A stretch of DNA of 64,000 bases from Shewanella sp. SNU WT4. GTDB lineage: Bacteria > Pseudomonadota > Gammaproteobacteria > Enterobacterales > Shewanellaceae. Below are positions 17,331 through 26,346 of the stretch, piece after piece; position 1 is the first letter of the stretch; the number at the start of each line of letters is the position of its first letter. The stretch covers positions 1,240,001 through 1,304,000 of the forward strand of contig NZ_CP041151.1 in assembly GCF_006494715.1 (NCBI RefSeq), read 5' to 3'. The translations under genes were made by a program, and so were the position numbers. The notes below the pieces were generated by a model. It had not been told where the DNA came from. It was given only the letters and a program-made list of their open reading frames with translations, and did no database searches.

Positions 17331-18995
17331 ATGGATAGGCTAATGATTGGTTTCAAATTTAAAATCAATGACCTGATATTGCATACTTGCGAGAGCAAGC
17401 TGTGTTTTCAGGATAAGACCTTGTGCATTGAGCCAAGGCTAGTCAACTTATTAGCTTTTTTAGCCCAGCATACAGATACGGTATTTTCCCGCGAAGAAAT
17501 CATTCAAGCTGTGTGGGACGGCGCGGTAGTGACCGAGCAAGTGGTTACTCAGTCAGTGTTTGAACTGCGTAAAATTCTTAATGAATGTCAGCATGGCGAC
17601 ATCATAGTGACCATTCCTAAGCGCGGTTATAAGCTCGCCGCGCAGGTCACCTTGATTGATGAATTAGATGAGATTAACTGCGGCTGCGAAGGTACAGCCG
17701 AGCATAATAGTCATGGAATGAGTACTTATGGATTGAGTGCCAATCAAGGTAATGATGGCGAGGCGAAAGTAAACTCGGCCGAGGCTCATCATCAGCGAAA
17801 TGATGCTTGCCATAAACTTAATAGCGCAGCGTCAAAACATCAGGAAGCTGCTGGCTGCGCCGCAATTACGCCATTTCCATCAGCGCCATTAAGTCGCGCT
17901 TTGGCAGATTTTAATCGTACTGAAGGCTTAGGGCGTTCTTGGTTCAAATCCTTGTGGGCACTGGCTGATAACGTGGCGCACAGGTTACTGGACGTATTGA
18001 TTCTAACCACGTTAGTGGTGGTCGTGGGCTATTTAGCCTTGTATCAAAGTACGCATCATGTGATGCCAGAAATTGATAATGGCTTAATCGTTATCGCTAC
18101 CGAAGTCGCCCCTGAATTTGCGCCGTCACTTGGCTACCTGGCTTACGGTATTAGTCAGCAATTACAGCTAGATTTACAACGTTTTAGCGCCTATCGCACT
18201 CGCATGATTTCTGCCAACACTGCCGCCAGCGGTAAAGAATTACTGATTAACATTATTAGTAAGCAGCATCAGCCTTATTTGATGATTAGCTTGTACAGTC
18301 ACTCGACGCAAAGGTACTTGTATCAGAGTGAAGAGCGCCTTGATGATGCCAATGTCGCTGCTGTGCTTGTACGCGAAAGCCAAGATTTACTCGATAGCTT
18401 AGGGATACATCTTAATGCCGATCAGCAAGGATTAGTGAGACTCGACTGGCTTAGCAGTAGTCAGCAAATCAACCAGTATTTATTAGCGCAATACTATATT
18501 AATCAAGATCAAAGCTTTGATATGGCTAAAGGTATTCAAATACTCGATAAGCTCATTAGTCAGCACCCGCAGCAATTAGAATTACTGGCAAAACGTTATA
18601 TCGCCAGCGCTGAAATGCAGTCACTCGATGACAGCCGTGATGATGAGTTTTTTAGTCATTACGGCGCTGCGTTGTGGCAAGCCTTTAGCCAGCAATCTGG
18701 GCCATTTACCGCTGAAATTTGGGATGCCATTGCCTTGTATCATCTCTATCAAGGAGATAATCATCAAGTGCTCGATGCCTTAACGCGCAGCCAAGATGTC
18801 AATGGCCAATATACTGCCCTTGGGTATATTATTTTTGGCAAACTTAATCAGCAAGGTCACCCATTATTGGCCAGTGAAGCGTTTTCACAGGCGTATTATT
18901 TAGATGCCAGTGAGCGCACTTATTTGTTGTGTCAGCATTTATTCCGCCATAGCGAACTGAGCGGCTCAGCCCCAATACTCGCCGCCCTTGAATAG
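17331..18995 (+). CDS. cadC: CadC-type membrane-bound transcriptional activator
   Basis: A 554-residue ToxR/CadC-like regulator. It has a cytoplasmic OmpR-type winged helix (about residues 7-105, ending IPKRGYKLAAQV), a low-complexity linker, one membrane helix (about 220-238) and a large periplasmic sensor. CadC binds upstream of cadBA and activates at low pH with lysine. The position 5' of cadB supports this. Only one cysteine near the C terminus is seen in the periplasmic part, so the Cys pair of E. coli CadC appears absent. The start is uncertain: ATG 17331 is chosen, with ATG 17343 and a TTG at 17310 as alternatives; none has a strong ribosome site. Confidence 0.82.
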   Translation: MDRLMIGFKFKINDLILHTCESKLCFQDKTLCIEPRLVNLLAFLAQHTDTVFSREEIIQAVWDGAVVTEQVVTQSVFELRKILNECQHGDIIVTIPKRGYKLAAQVTLIDELDEINCGCEGTAEHNSHGMSTYGLSANQGNDGEAKVNSAEAHHQRNDACHKLNSAASKHQEAAGCAAITPFPSAPLSRALADFNRTEGLGRSWFKSLWALADNVAHRLLDVLILTTLVVVVGYLALYQSTHHVMPEIDNGLIVIATEVAPEFAPSLGYLAYGISQQLQLDLQRFSAYRTRMISANTAASGKELLINIISKQHQPYLMISLYSHSTQRYLYQSEERLDDANVAAVLVRESQDLLDSLGIHLNADQQGLVRLDWLSSSQQINQYLLAQYYINQDQSFDMAKGIQILDKLISQHPQQLELLAKRYIASAEMQSLDDSRDDEFFSHYGAALWQAFSQQSGPFTAEIWDAIALYHLYQGDNHQVLDALTRSQDVNGQYTALGYIIFGKLNQQGHPLLASEAFSQAYYLDASERTYLLCQHLFRHSELSGSAPILAALE

Positions 18996-19881
18996 CTGGC
19001 ATAGCCAAGCAAGACCTGCAATTAAAGGCTGTGACTAAAGGATTGTTATTCAATGGCTGTGATTAAAGGCAGGTAACTAACGGCTTAAAACTAAAAATTT
19101 AGCTAAGGAGCAATCCATTCTTAGCGAAGTGACCGCCATCGAGGCATGTCCTGTTTTACTTATTGGCTTATGCGCTCACCCATCTCTTAAATCCATTGCT
19201 TAAATCCATCACTTAAATCTATCTGTTGTTTGTCATTCTGGCGGGCGCCTAATTTATCAACACTTGTTGATGAAGGCTGGCAATTCCTTGGTATTGTAAA
19301 TTTCCCATAGGTTGCTGAGTCCCGCTCACTATTATTCAGTGCTGCTGGTTTGGAATAGGCATTGAAGGGTTAGCAATTGAGTATTGAATCTGGAGGTTTT
19401 TTATCTTTATTGGTACTTAGTTATTGCGCCAGCCTTGATTTGTTTAGGTCGCAGCGGCTTTCCCATAAATAGGTCAATATGCGCCACCTTGATAATTATC
19501 ACGCCGCTTTATTTCAGCTAAAACTTCCTCTTGATAAAAAGTATATATTAAATAACTTGCTGTATTAAATCGATTTATTTGTATAAATCTTTGATATCTT
19601 CTTGATTAAATCATTTCTCGCTCAATGAGGGAATGATGATTTTATTGTCTTGTGGACGCGGCGTAACCTAAGTCTCGAATTCAGCATTCTCCATGATTAA
19701 TCGCTTATGGAGAGGCTATCACCTTAAGAGGTTGGTGCTTGGCAAGCTTAACGAATAGCAGACCCTTAGCTAGCAGTTAATTGCTGCAGCATCAGCAAAC
19801 CACCAAGTCATAGATATAGCGGATTAGTAATGTTATAGACCGCTACCTCAATCACTTGGGACTACCTAAGATGGAGACAAT
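18996..19881. promoter_or_regulatory. Long cadC-cadB intergenic region, probable CadC-responsive promoter
   Basis: 885 bp without a gene. The part from about 19500 to 19620 is strongly AT-rich (TATATATTAAATAA, ATTTATTTGTATAAAT), as expected for a CadC/H-NS-controlled promoter. A 13-bp tandem repeat lies at 19186-19224. Exact operators could not be assigned. Confidence 0.45.
19186..19224. repeat. 13-bp tandem repeat, three copies
   Basis: CTTAAATCCATTG, CTTAAATCCATCA, CTTAAATCTATCT head to tail, about 660 bp upstream of cadB. Confidence 0.75.
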
Positions 19882-21243
19882 ATGTCCACAAGTAAAAAGA
19901 TTGGCTTAATTGCCTGTATCGGTGTGGTAGCCGGTAACATGATGGGGAGTGGCATTGCACTCCTACCGGCCACATTGGCTAAAGTTGGCTCGATTTCAAT
20001 CTACAGTTGGATTATCTGTATTGTGGGTGCCATGAGTTTGGCTTTTGTGTATGCACGTCTTGCGACCAATAACCCCCAAGAAGGTGGCCCGATTGCTTAT
20101 GCTGGTGAAATTTCCCCAGCCTTTGGTTTCCAAACTGGCGTGCTTTATTACCATGCTAACTGGATTGGTAACTTGGCGATTGCCATTACCGGTGTTTCTT
20201 ATTTATCTGTGTTCTTCCCTATCTTAAATGAAACCGTGCCTGCGGCGATTGCCACTATTGCTGCGGTATGGATTTTCACTCTGATCAACCTGTTGGGTGG
20301 CTCATGGGTGAGCCGCTTATGTACCTTAGGCTTGGTATTGATCTTAGTGCCAATTATCGGTGTCGCCGTGGTAGGTTGGGGTCACTTTGATCCTGTGATG
20401 TATAGCCAAAACTGGAACACTTCACACACTTCAGATTCACACGCCATTGTTAATGCTGTGCTTATTACCTTATGGGCATTCGTTGGGGTGGAATCGGCCG
20501 CCGTATCCTCTGGCTTAGTGAAAAATCCACGTAAAACTGTGCCATTAGCCACCATGTTAGGTACCGCTTTAGCTGGCGTGATTTATATCTTATCGACTCA
20601 AGTGATTGCCGGTATGTTCCCTGCCGCAGAAGTTGCTGCTTCTGGCGCCCCATTTGCGTTAGCGACTACAGAAGTGTTTGGCGCTTGGACAGCCCCCTTT
20701 GTTGCCGCCTTTACTGCGCTGGCTTGTTTTACCTCATTAGGTAGCTGGATGATGTTAGTGGGCGAGGCCGGTAAACGCGCCGCCGCTGATGGTAACTTCC
20801 CTAAAATCTTTGGTGAAACCGATAAAAATGGCGTGGCTAAAAAAGGCTTAATCTTAGCGTCAGTCATGATGACAGTGCTGATGGTGTTAATTACTGCCTT
20901 TAGCTCAGGCGATGGCCATGCCTCTGGATTATTTAATATTCTGACCACAGATGCCGTGCTGTTAACTATGCTGCCTTACTTCTACTCAGCCGTGAACATG
21001 ATCCGTTATGAAGGCATGACGACTCGTAATGGCTTTGTGATGTTGTTCTCAGGTATTGCTTGTGTGTTCTGCTTTATCGCCTTAATCGGCGCTGACCCAT
21101 CCGCCTTAAGTGCCACCTTTATCGTGTCACTGGCCATCTTCATCTTCTACGGCCGCAAACTTGGTCTGAAACAACATTTAGCTTGGGCTGCTAGCAAACT
21201 AGCTACCAACGGCGCATCGACCGATGCCAAGGCTAACTCTTAA
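19882..21243 (+). CDS. cadB: Lysine/cadaverine antiporter CadB
   Basis: A 453-residue APC-superfamily exchanger with twelve predicted helices. Long stretches match what I recall of E. coli CadB (GVVAGNMMGSGIALLPA, NNPQEGGPIAYAGEISPAF, LYYHANWIGNLAI). It swaps external lysine for internal cadaverine across the inner membrane and completes the acid-resistance cycle with CadA. ATG 19882 follows GGAGACAAT. It is separated from cadA by 108 bp with no terminator, so cadBA is likely one transcript under CadC. Confidence 0.93.
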   Translation: MSTSKKIGLIACIGVVAGNMMGSGIALLPATLAKVGSISIYSWIICIVGAMSLAFVYARLATNNPQEGGPIAYAGEISPAFGFQTGVLYYHANWIGNLAIAITGVSYLSVFFPILNETVPAAIATIAAVWIFTLINLLGGSWVSRLCTLGLVLILVPIIGVAVVGWGHFDPVMYSQNWNTSHTSDSHAIVNAVLITLWAFVGVESAAVSSGLVKNPRKTVPLATMLGTALAGVIYILSTQVIAGMFPAAEVAASGAPFALATTEVFGAWTAPFVAAFTALACFTSLGSWMMLVGEAGKRAAADGNFPKIFGETDKNGVAKKGLILASVMMTVLMVLITAFSSGDGHASGLFNILTTDAVLLTMLPYFYSAVNMIRYEGMTTRNGFVMLFSGIACVFCFIALIGADPSALSATFIVSLAIFIFYGRKLGLKQHLAWAASKLATNGASTDAKANS

Positions 21244-21351
21244 AGACTCGCTGGGCGAGTAACCAATAACTCGCCCATTCATCCTTTGTTTTCAGCGCTT
21301 TCCTTCCCATTCATCAAGGGGAGCGCCCTCACTCACCCTGGAGAAATTCAG

Positions 21352-23487
21352 ATGAACATTATTGCTATCATGAACCACCTCGAGGCACTGTTTAAAAAAG
21401 TGCCAGTGCAAGAACTGGAAGCTGAGCTGCAAGCGAAAGGCTATAAGGTTATTTATCCTGAGAATGAGCAAGACTTGATTAAGCTGATTGAAATGAATGC
21501 CCGCATTTGTGGCGTGATTTTCGACTGGGATACTTATTCAATGGATTTATGCTCAACCATTAATAGCCTCAATGAAAAGCTGCCACTGTTTACCTTTGCT
21601 AATGATCAATCCACCTTAGATATTAAGCTCACCGACCTGCGCTTAAATATCCATTTCTTTGAGTACACCTTAGATTCAGCGGCTGATATCAGCGTAAAAG
21701 TGGGTCAAGCGATTGATGCTTATCAAGATTCAATTTTACCTCCTCTGACCAAAGCCTTATTTAAGTATGCGAAAGAAGGTAAATACACTTTCTGTACTCC
21801 AGGTCACATGGGCGGCACTGCCTTTAACAAGAGCCCTGCTGGTAGTATTTTCTACGACTTTTATGGCGCGAACACCTTTAAGGCTGATATTTCCATTTCT
21901 ATGCCTGAACTGGGTTCATTGCTGGATCATACCGGTCCTCACAAAGAAGCCGAAGAATATATTGCCCGCACCTTTAATGCTGATCGCTCTTACATAGTGA
22001 CTAACGGCACTTCAACCGCCAACAAGATTGTCGGTATGTACTCAGCGCCTGCTGGCAGCACAGTGCTGGTGGATAGAAACTGTCATAAATCATTGACTCA
22101 CTTATTGATGATGACAGATGTGACGCCACTGTACTTGCGTCCTACTCGTAATGCTTACGGTATTTTAGGCGGTATTCCACAAAGTGAATTTGGCGCTAAC
22201 GCCATTGAAGCTAAGATTGCTGCAACCCCTGGTGCTAGCCAGCCAAACTACGCGGTAGTGACAAACTCTACTTATGATGGCCTGTTCTATAACACCCAAT
22301 TTATTAAAGACACGCTAAAAACCAAGTACATTCATTTTGATTCTGCGTGGGTGCCATACACTAACTTCAGCCCAATTTATGAAGGCAAGTGCGGAATGAG
22401 CGGTGAGGCTATGCCGGGCCGCGTGTTCTACGAGACGCAGTCAACCCATAAACTGCTGGCAGCCTTCTCACAGGCATCGATGATCCATATTAAGGGGGAT
22501 GTTGAAGAGGAGTCGTTCAATGAAGCCTTTATGATGCACACTTCAACGTCACCACAGTACGGCATTGTAGCTTCGGCTGAGATTTCAGCGGCCATGATGC
22601 GTGGTAACTCTGGTAAGCGTTTAATTCGTGAATCAATTGAGCGTGCTATTCGTTTCCGTAAAGAAATTAAGAGCCTACGAGAGCAATCTGACTCTTGGTT
22701 CTTTGACGTGTGGCAGCCTGATGATATTGATACCTTTGAATGTTGGAAGCTGGCACCAGAAGATAACTGGCATGGCTTTAAAGATATCGATGATAACCAC
22801 ATGTATCTTGACCCAGTTAAAGTCACCATTTTAACTCCAGGTATGGATGAGAACGGTGGCATGGCAAGCACAGGTATTCCAGCCTCTATCGTGGCTAAGT
22901 ATTTGGATGAGCACGGTATCGTGGTTGAAAAAACTGGCCCTTACAACTTACTGTTCTTGTTCTCTATCGGTATCGATAAGCCCAAGGCCATGCAGTTACT
23001 GCGCGCCTTAACTGAATTTAAGCGCGGCTTTGATTTGAACTTAACTGTGAAGAGCTTCCTGCCATCACTGTTTGAAGAAGATCCAAGCTTCTACAAAGAC
23101 ATGCGCATTCAAGAGTTGGCCCAAGGTATTCATGACTTAACCGCGCAATATAAGTTACCTGAACTTATGTTCAAGGCCTTTGACGTACTGCCAGAAATGA
23201 AGATGACGCCACACAATGCATGGCAGCAAGAATTGCGTGGTCAGATTGAAGAAATTCCATTGCAACAAATGGTGAACCGCATAAGTGCCAACATGATCTT
23301 ACCTTACCCACCAGGAGTACCTTTGGTGTTGCCAGGTGAGATGATTACTGAAGAGTCTCGTCCAGTATTAGATTTCTTAGTCATGCTGTGTGAAATTGGC
23401 CAGCATTACCCAGGCTTTGAAACTGATATTCACGGTGTTTACCAACATGCCGATGGCACCAACACAGTGAAAGTCGTTAAAGCCTAA
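21352..23487 (+). CDS. cadA: Inducible lysine decarboxylase CadA
   Basis: A 711-residue PLP-dependent fold-type I decarboxylase converting lysine to cadaverine and consuming a proton. ATG 21352 (MNIIAIMNHL) is chosen over an ORF start 66 bases upstream because GGAGA lies 8 bases before it and it matches the E. coli CadA N terminus. The order is an N-terminal wing/receiver-like domain (to about 130), the PLP core and a C-terminal domain. The Schiff-base lysine is K367 in STHKLLAA, the same number as in E. coli. The CadA length and the CadB partner favour lysine over ornithine or arginine. Confidence 0.93.
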   Translation: MNIIAIMNHLEALFKKVPVQELEAELQAKGYKVIYPENEQDLIKLIEMNARICGVIFDWDTYSMDLCSTINSLNEKLPLFTFANDQSTLDIKLTDLRLNIHFFEYTLDSAADISVKVGQAIDAYQDSILPPLTKALFKYAKEGKYTFCTPGHMGGTAFNKSPAGSIFYDFYGANTFKADISISMPELGSLLDHTGPHKEAEEYIARTFNADRSYIVTNGTSTANKIVGMYSAPAGSTVLVDRNCHKSLTHLLMMTDVTPLYLRPTRNAYGILGGIPQSEFGANAIEAKIAATPGASQPNYAVVTNSTYDGLFYNTQFIKDTLKTKYIHFDSAWVPYTNFSPIYEGKCGMSGEAMPGRVFYETQSTHKLLAAFSQASMIHIKGDVEEESFNEAFMMHTSTSPQYGIVASAEISAAMMRGNSGKRLIRESIERAIRFRKEIKSLREQSDSWFFDVWQPDDIDTFECWKLAPEDNWHGFKDIDDNHMYLDPVKVTILTPGMDENGGMASTGIPASIVAKYLDEHGIVVEKTGPYNLLFLFSIGIDKPKAMQLLRALTEFKRGFDLNLTVKSFLPSLFEEDPSFYKDMRIQELAQGIHDLTAQYKLPELMFKAFDVLPEMKMTPHNAWQQELRGQIEEIPLQQMVNRISANMILPYPPGVPLVLPGEMITEESRPVLDFLVMLCEIGQHYPGFETDIHGVYQHADGTNTVKVVKA

Positions 23488-23514
23488 GCCATTAGATCTG
23501 ACTCTTAACTGTTA

Positions 23515-23563
23515 ATATCGCGAGTATTCATCTGGTTGTAGCCATCACAGTGATACTCGCGTG
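23515..23563 (+). other. Inverted repeat after cadA
   Basis: CGCGAGTAT...ATACTCGCG with a long loop and no T-run. It may be a weak cadBA terminator or the edge of the IS110 insertion. Confidence 0.35.
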
Positions 23564-23661
23564 TTACCCAAAGTCCGTTGCCCCTGTAGCGGGCTTAATT
23601 AGATGGTCCGCCTCACCCCTAAGCTAAGCTTAGGGTTAGGCAAACAAAGAGGCGAACCATC

Positions 23662-24015
23662 ATGTCTACTATTAAAGTAATTGGGATCGATTTAGGCAAA
23701 TCTTCTTTTCATCTTGTTGCTCATGACTATAGCGGTCGAGAGCAATTTCGAAAGCATTTATCTCGCGCAAAACTTATTGAGTTTTTAGCTCAAATACCCG
23801 CAACAATCATAGCTATGGAGTCATGTGGTGGCTCACATTGGCTCGCTCGAAAGTGCCAGTCTTTTGGGCACGAAGTTAAACTCATTCCTCCGCAGTACGT
23901 TAAACCTTACGTTAAAACTAATAAAAATGATTACATCGATGCTGATGCAATAGCGGAAGCATCAACACGCCCATCGATGCGCTTTGTTGGTGTTAAAACT
24001 GAAACTGCTCAGGTT
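23662..24015 (+). pseudogene. IS110-family transposase, N-terminal fragment
   Basis: About 118 codons of a DEDD transposase: the opening VIGIDLGKSSFHLVAHD holds the first catalytic Asp, MESCGGSHWLAR the Glu region, and KNDYIDADAIAEA the Asp pair. After ...TETAQV the frame runs straight into the left end of the IS50-like element at 24016 and stops inside it. The C-terminal half, including the second conserved domain, is not found on the other side. The fragment is therefore dead. Confidence 0.9.
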
Positions 24016-25553
24016 CTGTCTCTTGATCAGATCTCATAGCGTTTCTCCGGCTTCAAATAGGGCTTTGGCTAAGCGATACCCCTTTACCTGAGCCTGAAGA
24101 TCATCCCATCCCTCCCAAATCGTGGACCAGCTGGCCATTCCCGTGCGCTTGCTATCATTAAAGCCTCCTAGTTTGGCCAAGGATTGATAAGCCCACTTCA
24201 TATTTGGGGCTTCTTTGCCTTTATGTCCCCTTGGCTTGTAGAGCTGCATCAGTACTCGCCATTCATCATTCTCTAAGACATTGCTGCAGCTTTGATTTTC
24301 CATGCTTTGCGCTGCTTCGATTTGCCCTCTTTTTCTCAGATAAATTGGCAGGCTCATCACTTCCCGAAGTTGCAGTAGCCGCACACCAATAAAGCAAAGT
24401 ATCGAGGCCGCTCGCTCAAGGTTGTCTGGCGATGTCATGCGTAACCTTTCAACCCCCGCGCCGGTTTTCCACGCCTTATGAAAGTCCTCAATGCGCCATC
24501 TAGTGGTATAAATATCAATCACATGAAGTTGCTGCGCCAACGTGTCAATCGGCTCACTGGTCAGTAGCATCCAAGATAGTCCATCTTCACCTTGGGGAGG
24601 ATTGAGCTCTTGTGCGTACACCACATTAATCGCATGCTGCTGACGATTATGTTTGATGTTAACCGCACTGGCTTTGAGGGTGAGTTTGGCTGTTCGCGAG
24701 GGACGATTCTTGCTTTTCCCACTGGCTTCCTTTATGCCTTTTTGTGGGATGGCGATGGTGTATCCGCCGGTAACGGGATGACTATCCATGTGCTCAAACA
24801 GCTTAGCCTCGTATTCTACTAGGTTTCTTGCATGTTTTGCCCGCACCACAAACCGTTCACTATGTGATTGTTTATCCGATAAATAATGCATGATATCCGC
24901 TTCTCTATCACACACTGAGATCACTCGCGACATGTGAGCCTGCAAGCGTTGCCGCGTAAAATAGGATGCATCGGCCCATTTACCGCTCTCTTTTTCATCG
25001 GCCTCGTTGGGATTATCAGGTCGACACCACCAATCTTGGTGGATCAAGCCCAAGGTCCGAGAAGTATGGCTATCCAGTAGCAAGACAGAATGAACCCACC
25101 AACCACGAGACTTATCGGTAGGTTTGCCTAATTTCCCTAATTCAGACGCCACACTGTGCTTATAACTCAGGGCTGTCGTGTCTTCGAGAGCAAGTATTTC
25201 ATTTATATTTTCAATCGCTTGGGCGGTGCGAGCAAAACCGGCGGCTCTGATCATAGATGGGCTAACATTATCATTGCGGATCAATCGATAGGCTCCTTCG
25301 AGTTTGGCATCTTCACCATTACAAGATCTGGCAACCGATTTACCGCTGCCAATCGCCATGTGTTCAGCGACGACGGTTAACCTTGCCGCTCGTCGTTTAT
25401 CACCTAGCTCAGCATGATGAAAGTGATCATATGCCCATTTGTTCGGGTTAAAAATTGACATTAAAAATGATGAAGTGAGTGAATTTGCATGATCTGATCA
25501 TCGCCAGTCAAGAAAGTTCCATTTTTTGCTAATAATTTGTGTAGTAGAGACAG
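24016..25553. mobile_element. IS50/Tn5-like insertion sequence (IS4 superfamily), complete
   Basis: The left end CTGTCTCTTGATCAGATCT (24016-24034) is identical to the Tn5 inner end, including both GATC sites. The right end (25535-25553), read inward, is CTGTCTCTACTACACAAAT, which matches the Tn5 outer end at 15 of 19 positions. The length of 1538 bp is almost that of IS50. The transposase starts near the outer-type end and stops inside the inner-type end, the same geometry as IS50. The nine bases flanking each end (GCTCAGGTT, CTATAGCCC) do not match, so no target duplication remains. Confidence 0.9.
24034..25461 (-). CDS. tnp: IS50/Tn5-type transposase
   Basis: A 475-residue DDE transposase, the same length as Tn5 Tnp (476) and alignable throughout (KSRGWWVHSVLLL, DEKESGKW, CDREADI, RWRIEDFHKAWKTGAG). 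The catalytic residues are visible: Asp in LEDTTALSY (Tn5 D97), Asp in CDREAD (D188) and Glu in WRIEDF (E326), within the YREK signature. The position equivalent to Tn5 Met56, the start of the inhibitor protein, is Lys53 here, so that inhibitor would not be made from that site. The frame is intact and the enzyme may be active. The stop falls within the inner end. Confidence 0.93.
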   Translation of the reverse strand: MSIFNPNKWAYDHFHHAELGDKRRAARLTVVAEHMAIGSGKSVARSCNGEDAKLEGAYRLIRNDNVSPSMIRAAGFARTAQAIENINEILALEDTTALSYKHSVASELGKLGKPTDKSRGWWVHSVLLLDSHTSRTLGLIHQDWWCRPDNPNEADEKESGKWADASYFTRQRLQAHMSRVISVCDREADIMHYLSDKQSHSERFVVRAKHARNLVEYEAKLFEHMDSHPVTGGYTIAIPQKGIKEASGKSKNRPSRTAKLTLKASAVNIKHNRQQHAINVVYAQELNPPQGEDGLSWMLLTSEPIDTLAQQLHVIDIYTTRWRIEDFHKAWKTGAGVERLRMTSPDNLERAASILCFIGVRLLQLREVMSLPIYLRKRGQIEAAQSMENQSCSNVLENDEWRVLMQLYKPRGHKGKEAPNMKWAYQSLAKLGGFNDSKRTGMASWSTIWEGWDDLQAQVKGYRLAKALFEAGETL

Positions 25554-25636
25554 CTATAGCCCTGTTCTAGCACCATTAAGACGGCTTCGTCTTTGAATGT
25601 CTGCGGATAACTTTTATGTGATTTTTTTAAACTCAT
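25554..25636 (-). pseudogene. IS3-family OrfA, N-terminal fragment
   Basis: Starting at ATG 25636 with AGAGG upstream, 27 codons read MSLKKSHKSYPQTFKDEAV then LMVLEQGY. This is the helix-turn-helix opening of an IS3-family OrfA. The gene is cut at 25553 by the IS50-like element and no continuation is found. The IS3 end probably lies near 25684, where CGGACACTTAATTTTGAGAC (minus strand) looks like a terminal inverted repeat. Confidence 0.8.
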
Positions 25637-25677
25637 GTCGACCTCTTAATTTATTGACCATACTGTCTCAAAATTAA

Positions 25678-25872
25678 GTGTCCGATGGAATTAGACCAGA
25701 ACATTTTCAGGCCAATACCATTGGGCATCGAACGGTACTCTCAACGATTCGCTTGGGATTGGAGGTACTCAGGCGGCCTGATTATCAAATCACGGAGAAA
25801 GAATTGCTGGCGGCGTGGGTATTATTCGCCAATCAGTTACTCAAATATGGCTATGCTATGGCCGATTTATGA
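25678..25872 (+). pseudogene. Unidentified ORF remnant next to IS3 end
   Basis: Sixty-four codons opened by a GTG inside the IS3 terminus and ending in TGA. The content (HRTVLSTIRLGLEVLRR, ELLAAWVLFANQLLKYGYAM) looks helical and protein-like rather than random, so it may be the 3' end of a chromosomal gene whose start was lost to the IS insertions. No family was recognised. Confidence 0.3.
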
Positions 25873-25915
25873 GGGGATCCTTCAGGGCATAACTACAGGC
25901 AATTTGAGCAGATAT

Positions 25916-25950
25916 GAAAAAGGCGTAGTGGTTACTAACCAGCTACGCCT
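25916..25950 (-). terminator. Intrinsic terminator of the tRNA-Ile2 transcript
   Basis: Minus strand: AGGCGTAG...CTACGCCT with a long loop, followed by TTTTT. Confidence 0.8.
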
Positions 25951-25960
25951 TATCAGAATA

Positions 25961-26037
25961 TGGTGGCCCCTCACGGACTTGAACCGTGGACCTAACGATT
26001 ATGAGTCGTGTGCTCTAACCAACTGAGCTAAGGGGCC
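25961..26037 (-). tRNA. tRNA-Ile2, anticodon CAU (lysidine-modified)
   Basis: 77 bases including an encoded CCA. The acceptor stem is GGCCCCT/AGGGGCC, the D-arm AGCTCAGTTGGTTAGAGC, the anticodon loop CTCATAA and the T-arm TTCAAGT. The anticodon CAT alone would suggest Met, but the acceptor stem and anticodon arm match E. coli ileX/ileY. Elongator Met tRNAs start GGCTACG. It therefore reads AUA after TilS modification. It sits just upstream of rpoD's terminator region, a tRNA locus with IS remnants on one side. Confidence 0.9.
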
Positions 26038-26211
26038 GGCTCGCGGTAATCGTCACTACCTTAAGCGCAACGGAGTATACGAAGTTTCAAAACGCTTGTC
26101 ACCACTAAAAACTGAATAAATCCCGTATGTTGGTGCGATTGGTCATCTGTTAAACAGTTTTGGTTAAATTGGAATAGATTAGGGCATTGCAGGCTTAAGT
26201 GAATGGCTAAC

Positions 26212-26246
26212 GCTTGGTATTTGGTATTTGGTATTTGGTATTTGGT
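26212..26246. repeat. 7-bp tandem repeat TTGGTAT
   Basis: Four perfect copies of TTGGTAT beginning near 26214, trailing into degenerate copies (TTGGTGC, TTGATAC). It lies in the gap between tRNA-Ile2 and the rpoD terminator. Confidence 0.75.
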
Positions 26247-26302
26247 GCTTGATACTTTGTGCTTGGTCATGTGAGGTTGAGGCCAGCTAAATCGCAGCCA
26301 AT

Positions 26303-26326
26303 AAAAAGCCCCGCAGTGCGGGGCTT
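26303..26326 (-). terminator. Intrinsic terminator of the rpsU-dnaG-rpoD operon
   Basis: Minus strand: AAGCCCCGC-ACT-GCGGGGCTT followed by TTT. Confidence 0.9.
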
Positions 26327-26346
26327 AATTTATCATGCCGTTACGA

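Noticed and set aside
25961-26037. tRNA-Met because the anticodon is CAT
   Set aside because: The acceptor stem GGCCCCT/AGGGGCC and the anticodon arm match E. coli ileX/ileY, and the elongator Met tRNA starts GGCTACG; tRNA-Ile2 is the better call.
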